Origin: Amblyomma americanum
Taxonomy: Eukaryota; Arthropoda; Arachnida; Ixodida; Ixodidae
Direction of reading: 5' to 3'
DNA: 64,000 bases
Assembly: GCF_052857255.1 (NCBI RefSeq)
Contig: NC_135497.1
Location: forward strand, 543,234,207-543,298,206
Shown: piece after piece, positions 23,962 to 33,675 of the stretch
Layout of the letters: each line of letters begins with the position of its first letter
How positions within the stretch are numbered: position 1 is the stretch's first letter
Program-made: the position numbers and the translations under genes
The notes under the pieces: generated by a model
Database searches by the model: none
Seen by the model: the letters and a program-made list of their open reading frames with translations, nothing else
Told to the model about the DNA's origin: nothing

Positions 23962-24003
23962 TTTTAGATACACGAGCAGCAGGCTTTTTTGGTGCAGCCC
24001 TTC
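23962..24003 (-). CDS. Candidate 42-nt micro-exon of the BEN gene
   Basis: The minus strand shows acceptor caacccaacggctag, 42 nt, then donor gtacgt. Phase 1 on both sides gives RAAPKKPAARVSK, a basic Ala/Pro/Lys peptide typical of a linker in nuclear proteins. The size and the unexceptional acceptor make a chance match possible. Confidence 0.35.
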
Positions 24004-24519
24004 CTAGCCGTTGGGTTGAAAAAAAAACGAAAATACACCCAAGAGAACTTTAGAAGCAGCGACAGTCTGAAGTCTAGCTGATTGGCTACCTTAGAAGAAC
24101 TTGTAAAAAAATTCAGAGGGCCCTTAAGACTGCTCATATGTTGAAGGCGAAAACATTAGTGTGTCATCGTGAGCCGTTCAACCTCAACACATGTTGCGCA
24201 CTGAGAAATGAAAGAGAGGTGTTTCTTCCAACTGATTAGACAAAAACTAAATCCACAAACGTCGAAGTGATTTCCTGTACGCCCTGTAAGTACACACACT
24301 CACTAAAGCTGCTGGACTTTCTTGTGATGGGGCTTTTAAAATGTGCTCATGATTCTCAAACCTTGGTGAAATGCGTCAAACATGGGGCCAATAACTTGGC
24401 TTGCAATGCATTTGCGGCCGTACACAATACAGCTTCTGTGGATCCTTTGTTCAGAATCAGTTCATACAACATGCACACACACACATGTGCGTTGCCAAAA
24501 CAGTGGTCAATGGGCTTAC
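24004..24519 (-). other. Intronic, no gene seen
   Basis: Short intron-like stretch between the candidate micro-exon and the 24520 cassette exon; nothing recognised. Confidence 0.4.
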
Positions 24520-24612
24520 CATCTGCAGGAGTGCCCACAACCATCGCTGGGTTGACCAGCAGATCTGAGGCCGGTGAAATTCCACAGCTCGCCATGGATG
24601 TGGCTGTGGCCA
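24520..24612 (-). CDS. BEN-gene cassette exon, copy D (93 nt)
   Basis: Acceptor cattcgttttctcgcag and donor gatg|gtaagc; 93 nt, phase 1 on both sides, so it can be included or skipped without shifting the frame. It reads VATATSMASCGISPASDLLV then NPAMVVGTPADG. The same length and a related sequence (xATxxxASC...GTPAxG) are found at 41928-42020, and the DNA of its first half also aligns with 41243-41332, so these are duplicated exons of one gene. Composition (Ser/Thr/Ala-rich) suggests a disordered linker between the N-terminal region and the BEN domain. Function of the segment is unknown. Confidence 0.6.
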
Positions 24613-24752
24613 CTGCGAGAAAACGAATGATTGAGTAGCACTTATTGTAGCAAGAAGCCAAGGAAAGATTACCACTGATCCAAAAGTCACCTAACATAAA
24701 CACCTGCTCCCCCACATGTGCAAATAAATGATCCCCCAACTACACACCCAAC

Positions 24753-25205
24753 TACCGTATTTACACTATTGTAAGTCAACCTATTTTTTAGCGATAAATA
24801 CATAACGATAGCATTTAGAGCCTTCAGCGAGGAGGCGGCACGTGACCATGGCAGCGCCTCCACGATATCCTGGCTGGTCACGTGATGCGAGCAGCTGCTG
24901 GCGGCGCCGTGGCTGCTCACGTGGTTGGTCACGTGATGTGGAGAAGCTGCTTCTGCCAGCGGCGCGACGCACCGGCGACATCGAGCTGCAACAGTTGTGC
25001 GAATGCGCCGTGTCAAGGGGGCCGAAGATGAAGAAGGAACGCTTGGCAAAACGGAGCGGCGAAAGACTGACTTTGCAATTCAACTGAGCAAGTTCCGCTC
25101 GGCCAGCTGTAGCTATCGCGTCACTCAAGATTTAACCAGAGCTAAACCACAGCCAATTTTTTTTTATTTGAAAATCTAAAGTGGGGGAGTCGGCTTACAA
25201 TCAAA
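24753..25205. repeat. Possible MITE-like element with short terminal inverted repeats
   Basis: The left end gtatttacactattgtaagtc and, in reverse orientation, gattgtaagccgac at about 25188-25201 look like inverted ends. Inside are four CACGTG palindromes (24839, 24879, 24918, 24930) in GC-rich sequence. The alternative is that the true right end is at 30431-30457, with Gypsy-1 inserted inside. No transposase motif seen. Confidence 0.4.
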
Positions 25206-25865
25206 ACCAAAGCATGGCACCATAAAGGCGACAAACGAGATAGCAGGGATTCTACAGCATGGTTTAATTTTTGCTGCGCTGCTCCGTGGCATTCCTCTTG
25301 ATGTTGGCCTTGAGCAGCAGCTATGTCAATGCGTAGAGCTGGCACCCTGTCTTCGTGCAGAGCAGCAGGTGGCGGCTGTTGATATGCAGCAAACCAGGAC
25401 ACCCCTTTCCACATGTGGCTGCAGATAGCGGAGGCAGCACGGTTTGCTATCGCGTTCTACTCTTAAAGGAAAAGCTCAAACATCCTCCAAGTTTTTCTTG
25501 TTTTATCTGTGCACTCAATGCTCAAGGGAGTGTTGACAGCTGGAAGGGCCGCTGTTCCAATCGTGGCGGCACTGCCACTCGGAACGACAGCTGTGCCGTG
25601 GAGCGTCTGTAGCTGCCGGAAGAGCCGACGCCGCTCACGTGTAGTTTCGCTTTGGTTCTCATGCATCTAATGACTGCCGCCCACGTTTCACAAGTTTATA
25701 ATGCAGTATTTCGTCGATCACTATTTTTGCTCTGAGTCCGATAAGCGTCCAGTGCTCGTTCACGGCTGCATTCAAGATGACTGTCATTCTTTACGCCTAA
25801 GAAACGAACAAATGCGCGCGGGGCCGCCTGTTCGACATCTCGGAGCGGGTTGTGACGTAGTGCAA
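25206..25865. other. Intronic or element-internal sequence, no gene
   Basis: Open frames here are short and unsupported. It lies between the inverted-repeat element and the 5' LTR of Gypsy-1 and may belong to an older DNA element. Confidence 0.35.
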
Positions 25866-25990
25866 GTCATGCACACGCGCCTAGCCGGACAGAAGCAGCC
25901 CCCATTTCTGTTATCTAACCGCTTGCCTATATAACCGCTCGCCTTCTTCAATAAAGCGTCATTCATGCACCATGCTTCGTCGTGTCCACA
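25866..25990 (+). repeat. Gypsy-1 5' LTR
   Basis: Contains a TATA-like cctatataac near 25926 and an AATAAA signal at 25950, then ends ...gtgtccaca next to the primer-binding site. Confidence 0.88.
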
Positions 25991-26005
25991 TGGTGTCAGA
26001 AGTGG
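25991..26005 (+). promoter_or_regulatory. Gypsy-1 primer-binding site
   Basis: tggtgtcagaagtgg lies immediately after the LTR; TGG complements the CCA end of a tRNA. Gypsy-2 uses the same 15 bases, so both probably prime from the same tRNA. Confidence 0.8.
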
Positions 26006-26099
26006 CCGGTTAGCGATCGCGCAACGCAACCGGGCAACGTAACCGACGGCAGAAGCACGGCACTCCGGGAGGCCCGGGTAATTTCATCGGACCAGAGCC

Positions 26100-26735
26100 A
26101 TGACAGACGCCGAGCAGCACCGCGCCCAGCCTGCCGCCCCCGTCACTTCGCTGCTGCCACCACCGAAGGCCCTGGATACAACGGGAGATGTCTGGCATAG
26201 CTGGGAAGCATGGAAGCAAGAGTTCGAGCTCTTCTCAACTGCAACCTACCTGGACCAACAACCCAAAGGGGTACAGGCAGCCACTTTTCTCATCAGTATT
26301 GGAGAAGACGCACGCAAAACGTACAGCACTTTCGTATTGGATGCTGGAGAGGATAAAAGCGACATTGCTGTACTGAAGCGAAAGTTTGAAGCGTTCTACA
26401 AACCAGCACTAAACCTAGCTTATCACGAGTTTCGATTTGGAAAGCGTGACCAGAAGGAAGACGAACATTTTAACGATTGGTTAACGGAGCTGCGTGTACT
26501 AGCAAAAAGCTGTGAATTCGGTGAGCTGGAAGAACGCATGCTAAGAAGCAGAATCATTCTGGGAATGAGAGACAAGAAGCTTCAAGAAACGCTTCTTTCT
26601 GAAAATGCTTCCTTGGCCAAAACTGTTGAAATGTGTCGAGCTCGGGAACACGGCAAAGAGCAAAGTGAAGAAATACTCCAGCAAGAACTGTCAAGTGGAG
26701 GTCAATGCGGTCCTCCAAATGAAAAGTCGCTGTAA
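26100..26735 (+). CDS. gag: Gypsy-1 Gag (capsid region)
   Basis: 211 codons starting at an ATG 110 bases after the LTR. It has the retrotransposon capsid signature: WHSWEAWKQEFELF near the start, FLISIGEDARKTY, a YHEFRFGKRDQKEDEHFNDW segment, LRSRIILGMRD and a helix SLAKTVEMCRAREHGKEQ. Gag packages the RNA in a cytoplasmic particle. The nucleocapsid zinc knuckles are not in this frame: they are read in the overlapping pol frame, one base forward. Either a +1 translational frameshift between about 26675 and 26700 or a one-base indel in this copy explains this. Confidence 0.88.
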   Translation: MTDAEQHRAQPAAPVTSLLPPPKALDTTGDVWHSWEAWKQEFELFSTATYLDQQPKGVQAATFLISIGEDARKTYSTFVLDAGEDKSDIAVLKRKFEAFYKPALNLAYHEFRFGKRDQKEDEHFNDWLTELRVLAKSCEFGELEERMLRSRIILGMRDKKLQETLLSENASLAKTVEMCRAREHGKEQSEEILQQELSSGGQCGPPNEKSL

Positions 26736-29700
26736 CAAATGTGCTCGTGTTCACAACAGTGAAACATGCCCTGCAAAGGGACGCACGTGCTTAAAATGTG
26801 GCAAAAGACATCATTTTGCAGCTGCGTGCAAAACGAAGAGCGCTAACCTCTGCGCGAAAGAGCAAAAAGTGGCGTCACTGGAAGCGAATTCAGACGGACA
26901 GGCAGATAATTTCTGGTTGCAAACTTTATCGCCAAGCAGCAAGAAAGACGACCGCTGGACTGCAATCGTGAAAATAGAAGAAACGCCCGTTGCCTGCAAG
27001 CTTGATACAGGAGCCAATTGCTCGGTCATATCACGCAGCCAGCTGCAGAAGATAACTCAAAAGCAACCCGAAAACTGCGCTGTCGTGCTGAACACATTTT
27101 TTGGCTTTCAGAAAAAAGCAACGAAACGTAGTCACCTTCATGTGACCGGACCCGAGGGAACATTTGAAACGACATTCTTCGTAATGGAAGACGACATACC
27201 CGTGACTCTTAGCGGCTCAGTTGCCGAGAAGCTAGGCTTGATTCGCCGAATTGCTTCACTGGAGCACCAAGAGCTGTACGACGTAGTCAAGCCGTATGAA
27301 GACGTCTTCTCCGGATTAGGCGAGCTCAAGGGTGTCGTCTACCACTTGAAGCTCAAGCCAGGTTCCCAAGGAGTGGTCAAAGCAGCACGCCGGATTCCGT
27401 TCGCACTCGAGGACAGTGTAAAAGCGGAACTGGACCGCATGGAAGCAGCCGGAGTAGTTTCCAATGTGACCGAGCCAACCGAGTGGTCCAGCCACATGGT
27501 TACCGTCATAAAGAACGACAAGGTACGCATATGTCTCGATCCATCTGATTTGAACAAAGCGCTGCTGAGGGAACATTATCCTATGCCAACGCTAGAAGAC
27601 ATTGCACCGTCTCTGTGTGGAGCACAATACTTTTCGGCTTTGGATGCCGCTACGGGATTTTGGCAGATAAAACTGGATGAGGAAAGCTCCAGAATTTGCA
27701 CAATGAGCACTCCGTACGGTCGTTACAGGTTCCTACGTATGCCTTTCGGCATTTCTTCGGCTTTCGAAATATTTCAGCGCGCCATGCACAAAGTACTAGA
27801 AGGTCTCACTGGCACAGCAGTCGTAATGGACGACATTCTAGTCTGGGGTCGCACTAAAGAAGAGCATGACGCAAATCTTGTCAATGTGCTGACAAGATGT
27901 CAGGAGCACAACTTGAAATTGAACAAAACAAAGTGTAACTTCTTGCAGGAATCCGTCAAGTACCTAGGCCACGTGTTGACGCGCGACGGGTTGAGCCTGG
28001 ATCCAGGGAGACTGGAAGATATTTTCCACGTGCAGGCCCCTTGCAACCGGAAAGAGCTACAGACATTCTTGGGTATGGTGAACTTCGTTTCCCGCTTCAT
28101 TCCTAATATGTCAACGCTCACAGCATCGCTCCGAGAACTTTTAAAAAAGAATGCTGCATGGGTTTGGGAAGACAGACGTCAAAAAAGCTTTGAAGCACTG
28201 CGCGAAGCACTAGCAACGGCACCCATATTGGCATATTACCAGAAGCGCAAACCAATCACCCTATCTGTAGACGCCAGCCAAAACGGAATTGGCGCTGTGA
28301 TAATGCAGGATGGACACCTCTTAGCTTACTCATCTCGCTCGCTGACAGAAGCAGAGCAAAGGTACGCGCAGATAGAGAAAGAGATGCTAGCAATCGTCCA
28401 CGGCTGTGAAAAATTCAAGGACTACATTTTCGGGCAGCCAGAAGTCATTGTGGAATCTGATCACAAGCCGCTCGAAATGATTTTCAAGAAGCCATTATGC
28501 CAGTGCCCTCTCCGCCCGCAGCGTATGCGTCTAAACCTACAAATATACCATATAAATGTCAAGTATACTCCGGGAAAACAACTGTTCATCGCTGACGCGT
28601 TATCACGTTTTCCTAATAAAGCACAGCTCGTAGAACATTGCGCGCATTTCCACGTTAACACTATCGCTTGTCTTCAAGCTTCAGACAGGCGCCTGGAGCA
28701 AGTTCTGCGGGAGACGGACCGTGACCCAAGCATGGTGAAACTTCGCCAGTATGCAAGCACAGCGTGGCCCATTGACAAGGCTGACGTCACTACCGAGCTA
28801 CGCAGCTACTGGAGCTTCCGCGACGAGCTGCATACTGAATCCGGCCTTGTGTTCCGGAGCAATCGCCTTATCATTCCTGCCAGACTGCGCAATGAGGTAC
28901 TGGCTTCTCTTCATGCTGCGCACACAGGAGCAGAAAAAATGAAGGCACGCGCCCGAACCGTTGTCTTCTGGCCAAGTATAAACAGCGATATTGAGGAAGT
29001 CGCTCAACGCTGTCAAACATGCCAAAAGTACAAATCAAGAAATGCGCGACTACCGCTGTTAAGTCACGAGATACCAACTCTGCCCTGGGAGTCAATAGGA
29101 GCTGATATTTGTCATCACAACGGTGCCGAGTACTTAGTCGTTGTTGACTTCTACTCTTTCTTTTTTGAAATCAGGCTTGTGCAAGCGCCGTCAGCCAACA
29201 AGGTTATTGCAGCATGCAATGACATCTTCGCAACACATGGCTTCCCAAGGCGACTTTGCACAGACAACGGACCACCCTTCAGTAGCCAACAGTTCAAGGA
29301 TTACGCCGATAAGATTGGCCTGCAACACGTCCGGTCTAGTCCGTACTATCCCCGCTCGAACGGAATGGCAGAAAGAGCAGTACAGGAAGCTAAGAAGCTG
29401 TTAAGGCGGTTCCGTTTCGGCAGCACTGAGTTTTGTGCCGCATTGCTTGAGTGTCGAAATTCACCTCGGGACTCTTCTCTGAAGTTCCCTGTGCAGAGGC
29501 TCATGGGCCGACAGACAAGAACGCTGCTTCCTGTACCAACCAGCCACCTACAGCCACAAACAGTGCCACCCAAGACCGTGCGACGAAGGCTAGAAGACAT
29601 CAGGAGCAAGCAACGCTGCTTCTACAACAGAGGTACACGGCCTCTTCCAGAGCTTCGCACTGGCTCGACCGCAACTATGTACAATGTGCCCTCAAGATCA

Positions 29701-29958
29701 TGGTCCCCTGTCACGGTCGTACAGCGGGCTGAGACTCCTCGTGCCTACATTGTCAAAACGGAAGAGGGTCAACAGTTTCAGCGCACAAGAGAACACCTCA
29801 ATCCGGCTCCTCCTCCCTCGTCTCCAGACCACAAGACTCCCGCGCCGCTGCCAGCTGTGGGAGTCCCAGACACTACAGGGACATCCGAATCTACACAACT
29901 CCGCAGGAGTGAACGGAAGCGCCAACCACCACGAAGATACCCGGCGCCTGAGTTCTGA
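26605..29958 (+). CDS. pol: Gypsy-1 Pol (protease-RT-RNase H-integrase)
   Basis: 1117 codons, uninterrupted. Two Cys/His knuckles (CNKCARVHNSETC, CLKCGKRHHFAAAC; residues 42-75) precede an aspartic protease (KLDTGANCSV, about 131). RT motifs follow, with ALDAATGFWQI and the catalytic VVMDDILVWG (about 405); RNase H with LSVDASQNGIGAV (about 553) and ESDHKPLE; the integrase HAAH...CQTC zinc site (about 768-803) and catalytic D-D-E in IGADI, CTDNGPPF and NGMAERAVQEAK (about 833, 887, 922). A basic tail ends ERKRQPPRRY. All catalytic residues visible are present, so it may be functional apart from the gag/pol frame question. No env. Confidence 0.93.
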   Translation: MLPWPKLLKCVELGNTAKSKVKKYSSKNCQVEVNAVLQMKSRCNKCARVHNSETCPAKGRTCLKCGKRHHFAAACKTKSANLCAKEQKVASLEANSDGQADNFWLQTLSPSSKKDDRWTAIVKIEETPVACKLDTGANCSVISRSQLQKITQKQPENCAVVLNTFFGFQKKATKRSHLHVTGPEGTFETTFFVMEDDIPVTLSGSVAEKLGLIRRIASLEHQELYDVVKPYEDVFSGLGELKGVVYHLKLKPGSQGVVKAARRIPFALEDSVKAELDRMEAAGVVSNVTEPTEWSSHMVTVIKNDKVRICLDPSDLNKALLREHYPMPTLEDIAPSLCGAQYFSALDAATGFWQIKLDEESSRICTMSTPYGRYRFLRMPFGISSAFEIFQRAMHKVLEGLTGTAVVMDDILVWGRTKEEHDANLVNVLTRCQEHNLKLNKTKCNFLQESVKYLGHVLTRDGLSLDPGRLEDIFHVQAPCNRKELQTFLGMVNFVSRFIPNMSTLTASLRELLKKNAAWVWEDRRQKSFEALREALATAPILAYYQKRKPITLSVDASQNGIGAVIMQDGHLLAYSSRSLTEAEQRYAQIEKEMLAIVHGCEKFKDYIFGQPEVIVESDHKPLEMIFKKPLCQCPLRPQRMRLNLQIYHINVKYTPGKQLFIADALSRFPNKAQLVEHCAHFHVNTIACLQASDRRLEQVLRETDRDPSMVKLRQYASTAWPIDKADVTTELRSYWSFRDELHTESGLVFRSNRLIIPARLRNEVLASLHAAHTGAEKMKARARTVVFWPSINSDIEEVAQRCQTCQKYKSRNARLPLLSHEIPTLPWESIGADICHHNGAEYLVVVDFYSFFFEIRLVQAPSANKVIAACNDIFATHGFPRRLCTDNGPPFSSQQFKDYADKIGLQHVRSSPYYPRSNGMAERAVQEAKKLLRRFRFGSTEFCAALLECRNSPRDSSLKFPVQRLMGRQTRTLLPVPTSHLQPQTVPPKTVRRRLEDIRSKQRCFYNRGTRPLPELRTGSTATMYNVPSRSWSPVTVVQRAETPRAYIVKTEEGQQFQRTREHLNPAPPPSSPDHKTPAPLPAVGVPDTTGTSESTQLRRSERKRQPPRRYPAPEF

Positions 29959-29979
29959 AACTCTACTTGATTCGACGAT

Positions 29980-30000
29980 TAAAAAAAAAAAGAGAGGGGA
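29980..30000 (+). other. Gypsy-1 polypurine tract
   Basis: aaaaaaaaaaagagagggga directly precedes the 3' LTR, as needed for plus-strand DNA priming. Confidence 0.8.
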
Positions 30001-30125
30001 GTCATGCACACGCGCCTAGCCGGACAGAAGCAGCCCCCATTTCTGTTATCGAACCGCTTGCCTATATAACCGCTCGCCTTCTTCAATAAAGCGTCATTCA
30101 TGCACCATGCTTCGTCGTGTCCACA
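30001..30125 (+). repeat. Gypsy-1 3' LTR
   Basis: Matches 25866-25990 except for one visible difference (ttatcgaacc versus ttatctaacc). Confidence 0.88.
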
Positions 30126-30550
30126 GGGTGATACAGGTGTGGAGGGAGCATCGAGGGAAAATTTTCAGCTCTTCTACAGAACATCATAATGTGGTTGTTA
30201 GCGAAATGCGTGATTTTTCTAAACAACGTTAGAACAACGTGCTGTGGGACCGCAGCAGCAATCACGACGGCAGAAGTGTGGACGAGTAGTACAGTGACCA
30301 ATACATTTTTGTTTTGGAATGTGCCCACGCGCCGCAGCTGACAGCAGCCGGATATATAGTAAAAGCGAATCTTAAGCGACCTCAGTTTTCTTGCTGACAT
30401 GCTATCGAAGGGGGTCGACATACATTCCAGTCGACTTACAATCGTGTAAATACGAAAACTGCCAGCAAGAAAAAAAGAATATTTCACTAACTTTTCCTTG
30501 ACATAGAAAACGTGCGTTAAGCCTGGTGCCACTCAGTCCGCTCAATATAC
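30126..30550. other. Intronic, with a TIR-like end
   Basis: 30431-30457 reads gtcgacttacaatcgtgtaaatacg, the inverted match of the sequence starting at 24754. Otherwise unassigned. Confidence 0.45.
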
Positions 30551-31239
30551 ACATTTATTTATTTATTTATACAATATACCCCTAAAGGCCCTCAATTTGA
30601 GGGTATTACATAGAAGAGGGGGGTGGTACAGGCAAGTAATCAAAATAAAGAAATAAATAAGCCAAAAATTCAAGAAACTACAAACAAAAAAACTCATAAA
30701 ACATATGGATCCTTGGAATAAAACAAAAACCGGCATAATTAAACATTGAAGCATAAATGGCAAGAAACAGAAACATTAACAGAGTAAAGTTAATAAAGGT
30801 TTACGATGTCTATCCACAACAGCATGCAAATAAAACAACGACAATCATCAATACCAGAAACGAAAGACAAAAACCTAATGCACTGGTAAGTTAACAATGT
30901 AATAAAAGATGTTACGCAGAAGTAGTGGCAGATATTATTTTATAAAAATTCTCTGGATCAGTGGTGGTAGCAACATCTGAAGGGAGTGCGCTCCAGTTGG
31001 TTATAGTGCGTGGAATGAATGAATGTGCATGGTTAGATGTACGGCATGACAAGCGCTTAACTTTAAACGGATGGTCGCGGAGGTCAAAACGGAGGAAGGC
31101 AAAGAAAAAAAGTCATTATGAAGCGTTGAGTGATGATACAGCTTATGAAAAAGAGATAAGTGTGCAACTTTACGACGGAGATATAGACCTTGGAGATCAG
31201 CGCGTTTCTTCAAGGCTGTGGTGCTGGAATGACGTGAAT
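30551..31239 (-). pseudogene. LINE piece 4: C-terminus and 3' UTR
   Basis: After the SINE the frame continues with LSLFHKLYHHSTLHNDFF and SACHAVHLTMHIHSFHALYN, the end of many LINE ORF2 proteins. AT-rich 3' UTR and an attt tail follow. Confidence 0.75.
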
Positions 31240-31472
31240 AATGGTTTATGGGTGATTTAACGTCCCAAAGCGACTGACGCTATGAGGGACGCCGTAGTGA
31301 AGGGCTCCGGAAATTTCGACCACCTGGGGTTCTTTTACGTGCACTGACATCGCACATCACACGGGCCTCTAGAACTTCGCCTCCATCGAAATTCGACCGC
31401 CGCGGCAGGGATCGAACCCGCGTCTTTCGGGCCGGCAGCCGAGCGCCATAACCACTCAGCCACCTCGGCGGC
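31240..31472 (-). mobile_element. tRNA-derived SINE, second subfamily, full length
   Basis: The minus strand starts with gccgccgaggtggctgagtg (A-box side) and gggttcgatccc (B box), shares the gatgtcagtgcacgta core with Ruka and ends with tcgctttgggacgttaaatc. A perfect 10-bp duplication, tgacgtgaat, flanks it (31230-31239, 31473-31482). It interrupts the older LINE. Confidence 0.9.
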
Positions 31473-32319
31473 TGACGTGAATTATCAGAGTAGGTGAAAC
31501 GAGCTGCCAGATTCTGCAATGATTCGAATATATTTATTAAATATTCTTGATGAGGGCCCTAAATAGCCGAAGCATATTCAATTTTAGGTCGAATTAGAGT
31601 GTTGTAAGCACGCAATCGGAGGTGAGAGAGAGCATGCCTTAAGATATGTTTTAAGAGGCCTAATGACCGATTAGCAGATGCAAGATTAAGGTTAATGTGG
31701 TGTCTGAATGAACGTGAAGACCGAGGTATTTATACGTGATTACCAAATCGACTGGAGTGTTATTTAAAGAATACGCTGTTTGAAATTGAGATATTCGGTT
31801 AGTAAAAGACATAGGTTTTGTTTTGGAAAGGTTAAGTTGCATAAGCCAAGTAGAGCACCATGCTTTTACTGTCTCGAGGTCGGATTGTAAGGCTAGGTGG
31901 TCTTCGTTAGTATAAATTTTGCGATAAATTACACAATCGTCGACAAAAAGTCTGATCTGGGAAGAAATGAAGTTAGGTAAATTGTTAAAAGCTATCAAAA
32001 AAAGCAAGGGGCCAAGCAGGCTTCCTTCTGGGACGCCAGAATTTACTTGGCGTAGAGACGAATTTTGCTTATTGGCACTGGTAAACTGAAACCTGGCACA
32101 GAGAAAAATCTTTAACCCACGAAATAACAAGAGGGTGAATATTAAGAAGTGTTAATTCGGTTAATAACCTGTTATGAGGCACTTCGTCGAAAGCTATGGA
32201 AAAATCAAGAAATATGGAGTCGACTTGAATTCCAGCATCATGAATGAAAGCAGATGAATGAAGTTCGTGGATGAAATCAGCAAGTTGCGTCTCGCACGAG
32301 TACCCTTTACGGAAGCCAT
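31473..32319 (-). pseudogene. LINE piece 3: RT palm and thumb
   Basis: Reads GFRKGYSCETQLADFIHEL, FLDFSIAFDEVPHNRLL, SGVPEGSLLGPLLFLIAFNN and the catalytic region IRLFVDDCVIYR (VDD in place of ADD), then KYLGLHVHSDTTL. A frameshift separates the two open parts near 32100. Confidence 0.88.
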
Positions 32320-33184
32320 TGTGATGACCGCCCATAATGCGCAGGTCCACACGGGACGGAGAGGCAAAGAGACAATGTATGGCTCAGTTTAAACAAACAG
32401 ATATATTCAATAATTACGCATGATTAAGATTATACATCAGAGGCTGGGGCGTCCGAGCTTACGCGCCGACGACTTCATGGGGACGATGGAGGGGCTCCGG
32501 AGTTGAGCTCGAACGGTTGCTGGCAGAAGCTGCACGCCGTCGGGCTTCGGCGCTGAAGGCCCCCTTGGCGGACGATGTCATCCTGAGCGTCGCTTCTTCG
32601 GTACTCCTTGTCGACTTTTATATCCTCTTATCCCCACACTCCCTAGGGTGAGGACGCCCACGCCGGAGTGGGGGGGGGGGGGCTAGGGCTTTCACTTGGG
32701 CGCACAAACACACCACCGCACTTATGGTCTCGCCCCCCTCACGTGTTGAGTCCGAGGAAAAGAAGGTTGTCGTCGAGGTGGCGCATAGCGTCAGCTGTGG
32801 TAAGGCGCGCTCTGGCCCGCTGTCGGTTCCCGCGGGTCACCGGCCTCCGTTCTCCATCAAATGACACTCGCCCCTTCAGGCCGGAACGCGAGGTCACTAA
32901 AAGGCCGGGAAAGTGGTCCCTCGTCCTGGGATGTGCTCGGGTGGGTTGATTGATGATGCCCGCCGTCTTGCCACGGGGCCAGGCCCGCCGAAACGAGGCT
33001 CCCCTGGAACGGCCACGGCAATTGGGGAAGATAACGCCCGTCTCCCCGCGGCGGCGGCGGCGGTGTTCGACTCGTGCCGACACTATGGAAAGGGGGTCCG
33101 GTTGTGCTTTCGCCGCCACTGGGGGCTCCGTCTACGCCGCGCCGTCGAACGCGGACCCTCGTAGCACACACAAGGAACGTCACA
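32320..33184 (-). repeat. Gypsy-2 3' LTR
   Basis: 865 bp, GC-rich in one half; minus-strand TATA-like gatataaaag near 32618-32627. Aligned with 38627-39486 it shows scattered substitutions and a run-length change in a G tract near 32671-32681. Confidence 0.92.
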
Positions 33185-33675
33185 CTCGCTCACCCTCCAG
33201 AAGAATGTTCTCCGAACATTTGAGTCCATGCAGCTCCCCTTGTCTTTCTGAATCGCCTCGCACAGTGAGTCCGACAAAACACTTTTCGCTGCACTCAACA
33301 CCACTGCACAACACCATATGCCTCCGCTGTCATAACTGGCGTCTCCAGGGGCAGCACTGATCTTCTTTTACAGATAAACATGAAACTCAGCACCCAAGCC
33401 TCTCCTTTCTAGTCCAAAGTGGACGAAATAAATTTACCACAGTTACAAAGGAGCTCCCACTTCTAGCACGATCACGGCACAGACAAAAATATAGATAACG
33501 AAAGGAAGTAGGGCAGGTTCTGCATGCGCTCCGCATGCTCTCCTGTGAAGGTGTTACTTAATGACAGAAAGGTTTAACCACCAACTCCGATAACTTAACA
33601 CAATTCTAACCAGTTCACAACTCCGCTCTGTTTACGCCATTAGTCCGAATTAGCTTTCCGATTTCGCAGCGGATA
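33185..33675 (-). other. Gypsy-2 3' non-coding region
   Basis: Between the pol stop and the 3' LTR. A purine-rich ggagggtgagcgag on the minus strand adjoins the LTR and may be the polypurine tract. Confidence 0.6.

Larger units (their letters stand above)
25866..30125 (+). mobile_element. Gypsy-1: compact Ty3/Gypsy LTR retrotransposon (Mag/K02A2.6-like)
   Basis: About 4.26 kb with 125-bp LTRs (25866-25990 and 30001-30125) that differ at a single visible position, a primer-binding site directly after the 5' LTR, gag and pol frames, and a purine tract before the 3' LTR. Near identity of the LTRs indicates recent insertion. It sits in the large intron of the BEN gene, in opposite orientation. 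A clear target-site duplication could not be found, and the LTR does not show an obvious TG start, so the exact ends may be off by a few bases. Confidence 0.9.

Noticed and set aside
25850..25870. TGTGACG start for the Gypsy-1 LTR
   Set aside because: The 3' LTR lacks this sequence; similarity between the two LTRs begins only at gtcatgc.
32668..33360. Several open frames of 80-136 codons
   Set aside because: They lie inside the Gypsy-2 LTR, are repeated in the other LTR at 38.8-39.6 kb and have no motif.
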